A DNA stretch of 8,512 nucleotides, from positions 11,014-19,525 of the forward strand of contig KL568572.1 in assembly GCA_000715605.1 (NCBI GenBank), written 5' to 3'. Below the pieces are notes generated by a model. The model was not told the origin of the DNA, searched no databases, and was given only the letters and a program-made list of their open reading frames with translations. The position numbers were made by a program, and so were the translations under genes. Origin of the DNA: Streptomyces speibonae (lineage in GTDB: Bacteria; Actinomycetota; Actinomycetes; Streptomycetales; Streptomycetaceae). Position 1 is the stretch's first letter, and each line of letters starts with the position of its first letter. This document shows, piece after piece, positions 5,395-8,512 of this stretch.

Positions 5395-6843
5395 ATGTCA
5401 GCCGAGCCCCTCTCCACCGCTTCCACCGCCTTCCGCTCCGCCCTCGACGTGATCCGCGCCGTCGAGCCGCGCGTCGCCGACGCCATCGGCCAGGAGGTCG
5501 CCGACCAGCGCGAGATGCTCAAGCTGATCGCCTCCGAGAACTACGCCTCCCCGGCCACCCTCCTCGCGATGGGCAACTGGTTCAGCGACAAGTACGCCGA
5601 GGGCACCATCGGCCGCCGCTTCTACGCCGGCTGCCGCAACGTCGACACCGTCGAGTCGCTCGCCGCCGAGCACGCCAAGGAGCTCTTCGGCGCCCGCCAC
5701 GCCTATGTCCAGCCGCACTCCGGCATCGACGCCAACCTCGTCGCCTTCTGGTCCGTCCTCGCCCAGCGTGTCGAGCTGCCCGCCCTGGAGAAGGCCGGGG
5801 TCCGCCAGGTCAACGACCTCTCCGAGGCAGATTGGGCCGACCTGCGCCGCGCCTTCGGCAACCAGCGCATGCTCGGCATGTCCCTGGACGCCGGCGGCCA
5901 CCTCACCCACGGCTTTCGCCCGAACATCTCCGGCAAGATGTTCGACCAGCGTTCCTACGGCACCGACCCGGCCACCGGCCTGATCGACTACGAGGCCCTG
6001 CGCGTCTCCGCCCGCGAGTTCAAGCCGCTGATCATCGTCGCCGGCTACTCCGCCTACCCCCGTCTGGTGAACTTCCGGATCATGCGCGAGATCGCCGACG
6101 AGGTCGGCGCCACGCTCATGGTCGACATGGCGCACTTCGCCGGTCTCGTCGCCGGCAAGGTCCTCACCGGCGACTTCGACCCGGTCCCGCACGCGCAGAT
6201 CGTTACCACCACCACCCACAAGTCGCTGCGCGGCCCGCGCGGCGGCATGGTGCTGTGCGACGACTCCCTGAAGGACCAGGTCGACCGCGGCTGCCCGATG
6301 GTGCTCGGCGGACCGCTGCCGCACGTCATGGCCGCCAAGGCCGTCGCCCTCGCCGAGGCCCGGCAGCCCGCCTTCCAGGACTACGCCCAGCGCATCGTCG
6401 ACAACTCCCGCGCCCTCGCCGAGGGCCTGATGCGCCGCGGCGCCACCCTGGTCACCGGCGGCACCGACAACCACCTCAACCTGATCGATGTCGCCACCTC
6501 CTACGGCCTCACCGGCCGCCAGGCGGAGACGGCCCTGCTCGACTCCGGCATCGTCACCAACCGCAACGCCATCCCCGCCGACCCCAACGGCGCCTGGTAC
6601 ACCTCCGGCATCCGCATCGGCACCCCCGCGCTGACCACCCGCGGCCTGGGCACCGCCGAGATGGACGAGGTGGCCGGCCTCATCGACCGCGTCCTGACCA
6701 CCACGGAGCCCGGCACCACCAAGTCCGGCGCTCCCTCCAAGGCGTCCCACGTCCTCGACGCGAAGGTCGCCGACGAGATCTCCCGCCGCGCCACCGACCT
6801 GGTCGCCGGCTTCCCGCTCTACCCGGAGATCGACCTCGGCTGA
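5395..6843 (+). CDS. glyA: Serine hydroxymethyltransferase, long actinobacterial form
   Basis: PLP enzyme of 482 aa that interconverts serine plus THF with glycine plus 5,10-methylene-THF, the main entry of one-carbon units. Motifs include [11 protein letters not shown] at 44-54, the PLP-contacting [13 protein letters not shown] at 242-254, and [14 protein letters not shown] at 271-284 with Schiff-base lysine K276. The substrate-carboxylate arginine region is [14 protein letters not shown] at 404-417. It is about 65 residues longer than the Escherichia coli enzyme. Much of the extra length is a helical insert at about 122-158 ([14 protein letters not shown]...), before the GGHLTHG motif. This reflects a known long subfamily, not a fusion. 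The start is set by GGAGGT. A ZTP riboswitch directly upstream suggests induction under folate one-carbon stress. Streptomyces usually has more than one glyA, so this may be the stress-regulated paralogue. Confidence 0.96.
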   Translation: MSAEPLSTASTAFRSALDVIRAVEPRVADAIGQEVADQREMLKLIASENYASPATLLAMGNWFSDKYAEGTIGRRFYAGCRNVDTVESLAAEHAKELFGARHAYVQPHSGIDANLVAFWSVLAQRVELPALEKAGVRQVNDLSEADWADLRRAFGNQRMLGMSLDAGGHLTHGFRPNISGKMFDQRSYGTDPATGLIDYEALRVSAREFKPLIIVAGYSAYPRLVNFRIMREIADEVGATLMVDMAHFAGLVAGKVLTGDFDPVPHAQIVTTTTHKSLRGPRGGMVLCDDSLKDQVDRGCPMVLGGPLPHVMAAKAVALAEARQPAFQDYAQRIVDNSRALAEGLMRRGATLVTGGTDNHLNLIDVATSYGLTGRQAETALLDSGIVTNRNAIPADPNGAWYTSGIRIGTPALTTRGLGTAEMDEVAGLIDRVLTTTEPGTTKSGAPSKASHVLDAKVADEISRRATDLVAGFPLYPEIDLG

Positions 6844-6865
6844 GCGCCTCTTCCGCAGGCGGCCC

Positions 6866-6896
6866 ACGGCGGTCCGGTCATCCACCGGGCCGCCGT
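6866..6896. terminator. Bidirectional hairpin terminator after glyA
   Basis: ACGGCGGTCCGGT (6866-6878) pairs with ACCGGGCCGCCGT (6884-6896) over the 5-nt loop CATCC. The 13-bp stem is unbroken apart from one G-T wobble. It sits between the convergent stop codons of glyA (6843) and the minus-strand gene ending at 6906, and could serve both. Confidence 0.85.
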
Positions 6897-6905
6897 CCGC
6901 GGTCC

Positions 6906-7634
6906 TCAGAGATCCAGCAGCTCCTGCCTCGGCCCCGGATCGTCCTTGCGCCGGCCGAGACGCGGCCACCCCGTCACATACGGACGCAGCACCATCGCCG
7001 CCCCCGCTCCGGCCACGACGCCCGGTATCGCCCACCACCAGTCGGTGCCGCCGCCCGTCGCCGCCGCGGCGCGGGGCTCGGGCGACGCCGTCGCCCCGTC
7101 CCCGTCCTGGTCCGCCGCCGCGCGGCCCGACAGCTTCTCCCACGGTGCCGGATAGATCGCGGCCGGCGAGCCGGTCGTCTCGCCCATCACGCCCAGATCG
7201 AACATGAACTTGTGCACGTTCGCCGCGTCCTTGGCGCGGTGCCAGAGCCCTTCCGGCGTCTCGGTGAACTGGGACGCCGTGTGTATCCACACGTCCTGGC
7301 CCATCTCGCCCAGGAACACCCGGTCCACGCGCCACGGTGTCACGTCGTGCACCAGCCAGCTCACGGTGATCATCCGGGCCGAGGCCGACACCGCCTCGGG
7401 CGGCCGCTCCCGGGTGCCCTCGCCGACCGGGTCGAGCAGCCGCTCCAGCTCCCCGTACGCCTTGTCGGAGTAGTACAGCGAGGCGGTCTCCTCGCTCTCC
7501 GCCGAGACCACCAGCACACTCGTCGGCCCCCCGGCGGACGCCGGCGACGCTCCCCACAACGCCAGCGCCAGCGCGGCCGCCACCGCGCCCACTCCCGCCG
7601 TCAGTTGTCGAACCCTGCCCTTCCAGCCACGCAT
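6906..7634 (-). CDS. Secreted membrane-anchored protein of unknown function
   Basis: A 242-aa protein with no family I can name. Residues 1-34 are a Sec signal peptide: basic RGWKGRVR, hydrophobic VAAALALALW, cleavage after ASPASA. An extracellular domain of about 130 residues follows (VLVVSAESEETASLYYSDKAYGEL, then MITVSWLVHDVTPWRVDRVFL). Next is a Pro/Ala/Gly-rich stalk, a transmembrane segment at about 199-218 (WWWAIPGVVAGAGAAMVLRP) and a charged cytoplasmic tail. It is therefore a type I-like topology exposed to the cell-wall side. The ATG at 7634 is chosen with GGGGG 5 nt upstream as a weak ribosome site; an in-frame GTG at 7646 would add four residues. It lies downstream of, and codirectional with, an anti-sigma-like gene, so it may belong to the same envelope-sensing locus. 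That link rests on position only. Confidence 0.75.
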   Translation of the reverse strand: MRGWKGRVRQLTAGVGAVAAALALALWGASPASAGGPTSVLVVSAESEETASLYYSDKAYGELERLLDPVGEGTRERPPEAVSASARMITVSWLVHDVTPWRVDRVFLGEMGQDVWIHTASQFTETPEGLWHRAKDAANVHKFMFDLGVMGETTGSPAAIYPAPWEKLSGRAAADQDGDGATASPEPRAAAATGGGTDWWWAIPGVVAGAGAAMVLRPYVTGWPRLGRRKDDPGPRQELLDL

Positions 7635-7665
7635 CCGGACCCCCACTCGGCCGGTCGATCCCCGT

Positions 7666-7685
7666 GCGGCCCGCCCACGGGCCGC
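7666..7685. terminator. Hairpin between the two minus-strand membrane-protein genes
   Basis: GCGGCCCG (7666-7673) pairs perfectly with CGGGCCGC (7678-7685) over a 4-nt loop. No T-tract follows on the minus strand. It may partially terminate transcription from the anti-sigma-like gene or structure the leader of the next gene; the two roles cannot be told apart here. Confidence 0.4.
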
Positions 7686-7764
7686 CTGTCACTTCTGGTA
7701 CACCGCCCGACCCGCCGGGGTTCCCACTCGCCCGGCACGAATTCCGGCGACCCGGAGCACCCGG

Positions 7765-8494
7765 CTACCGGGGCACCTCCACCGTCTTCGCGATCTCCAG
7801 CGCCCGCGCCTTCGACGCCACCCCCTCCAGCCGCAGCGTCACCCCGTCCCCCGCCACGCCCCGGCCGTCCGCCGCACCCCGGTGGCCCCACAGCAGCGTC
7901 GGTCCCGCCGTGCGCTCCGCCCGGGTGAACCGGTGACCGTCGGTGTCGACCATCCAGAAGCTCAGCACATGCGGCCGCGCGAACCACAGGACCGGATCCG
8001 GGACGCCGGCCTCCGAGTCCTCCCCGCCGAGCGAGAGCCACTCCGGCTGCTCGCGCACGCTCTTGGTGAAGGCGATGTCCAGGCGCCCCGGGAACGCGTC
8101 GAGCCGGATCGTCCGCCCCTCCTCCCGCCAGCACAGGCTCACCACGAACCGCCCCCGCGGCAGCCCGCTCACCGTCACGGCCTCCGGCGCGCCCAGCGCC
8201 TCGGGCACGAGCGGCGCGAACCCGGCCCGCCGCTCCGCCTCGCCGAGCGACAGCGACCGCCCGCAGCCCGGCACCCGCGCACCCGGCGAGGGCACCGCCG
8301 ACGGGTCGTACCGCACCTCCACGCCGCCGAAGCCGAACCAGTCGGTCACCGTCGCCCGCACCGGAGGGGTCAGCGCCAGCACCGTCAGCAGCCCGCACGC
8401 CGCCGCCACCAGCGACCGCCACCGCGCCCGCGTCCAGCGGCGCATCACCCGCATCCGGCCGCGGACACCCGCCGGCTCGGCGACGGGCACCGGC
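7765..8494 (-). CDS. Anti-sigma-factor-like membrane protein, C-terminal part (5' end lost at contig edge)
   Basis: 242 residues are readable; the N-terminus is missing because foreign adapter sequence begins at 8495. A basic stretch (MRVMRRWTRARWR) precedes one membrane segment (SLVAAACGLLTVLAL), with the positive-inside charge expected for a cytoplasmic N-terminus. The extracellular part starts TPPVRATVTDWFGFGGVEVRYDP, a pattern I recognise from the outer domain of actinobacterial ECF anti-sigma factors. It continues with LSLGEAERRAGFAPLVPEALGAPEAV and ends EIAKTVEVPR. The sigma-binding N-terminal domain is not in the window, so the anti-sigma call is inference from the membrane-proximal pattern. 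Internal ATGs at 8454 and 8445 lack clear ribosome sites and would leave almost no cytoplasmic domain, so truncation is preferred over a short protein. A sigma factor gene would be expected just beyond the right edge. Confidence 0.65.
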
Positions 8495-8512
8495 CTGTCT
8501 CTTATACACATC
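8495..8512. other. Tn5/Nextera mosaic-end adapter remnant (sequencing artefact)
   Basis: The last 18 bases, CTGTCTCTTATACACATC, are identical to the first 18 of the 19-bp Tn5 mosaic end used in tagmentation libraries. Its base composition clashes with the surrounding sequence. Read on the minus strand it encodes peptides starting MCIRD and MYKRQ, well-known signatures of adapter contamination in protein databases. It is not a natural transposon end, because no transposon follows and it lies exactly at the edge. Confidence 0.96.

Noticed and set aside
5398..7692. 764-codon minus-strand open frame antisense to glyA
   Set aside because: It is Gly/Val/Asp-rich with no motif, opposite glyA, crosses a terminator hairpin and overlaps a better-supported gene in another frame. 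It is a GC-bias shadow.
7601..8509. Minus-strand frame beginning MYKRQ at the window end
   Set aside because: The start is encoded by the Nextera mosaic end, and the rest is an Ala/Gly/Arg-rich shadow of the anti-sigma-like gene.
8495..8512. Natural Tn5/IS50 insertion end
   Set aside because: The match is to the engineered mosaic end, it ends exactly at the window border, and no transposase or target duplication is visible.

Overview
The window is very G+C-rich, with coding frames whose third positions are almost all G or C. The gene set is typical of Streptomyces or a close relative: lipoprotein ABC transport, a MocR regulator, a long-form actinobacterial SHMT, and a membrane-anchored anti-sigma-like protein. 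It looks like ordinary chromosome. No phage, insertion sequence, CRISPR array or toxin system is visible. The right edge (8495-8512) is not biological: it is 18 nt of the Tn5/Nextera mosaic end, so the window ends at an untrimmed contig edge.

Layout. (1) 1-2328, forward: the 3' part of a double-domain glycine betaine/proline-type permease, a repeat-rich 138-nt gap, then the substrate-binding lipoprotein. Together they are most of an osmoprotectant ABC importer; the ATPase is expected to the left. A long hairpin at 2361-2396 separates this unit from the next gene. (2) 2421-4365: an AhpD/carboxymuconolactone-decarboxylase-type protein on the minus strand, divergent from a MocR-type PLP-dependent regulator on the plus strand. 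They share a 46-bp promoter region that suggests two leaderless transcripts. (3) 4512-6843, forward: a small RibD/DHFR-fold reductase, then a long leader carrying a recognisable ZTP (pfl) riboswitch, then glyA. A 13-bp-stem hairpin at 6866-6896 closes the unit. (4) 6906-8494, reverse: a partial anti-sigma-like membrane protein, truncated at the contig edge, followed by a secreted, membrane-anchored protein of unknown function.

The most informative regulatory element is the ZTP riboswitch before glyA. ZTP/ZMP build up when 10-formyl-THF is short, and SHMT supplies one-carbon units to THF, so the riboswitch and gene fit together. A DHFR-superfamily enzyme just upstream may or may not belong to the same physiology. 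I found no clearly new multi-gene system. The points most worth checking are the riboswitch's competing helices, the leaderless divergent promoter pair, and the adapter-truncated gene at the right end.
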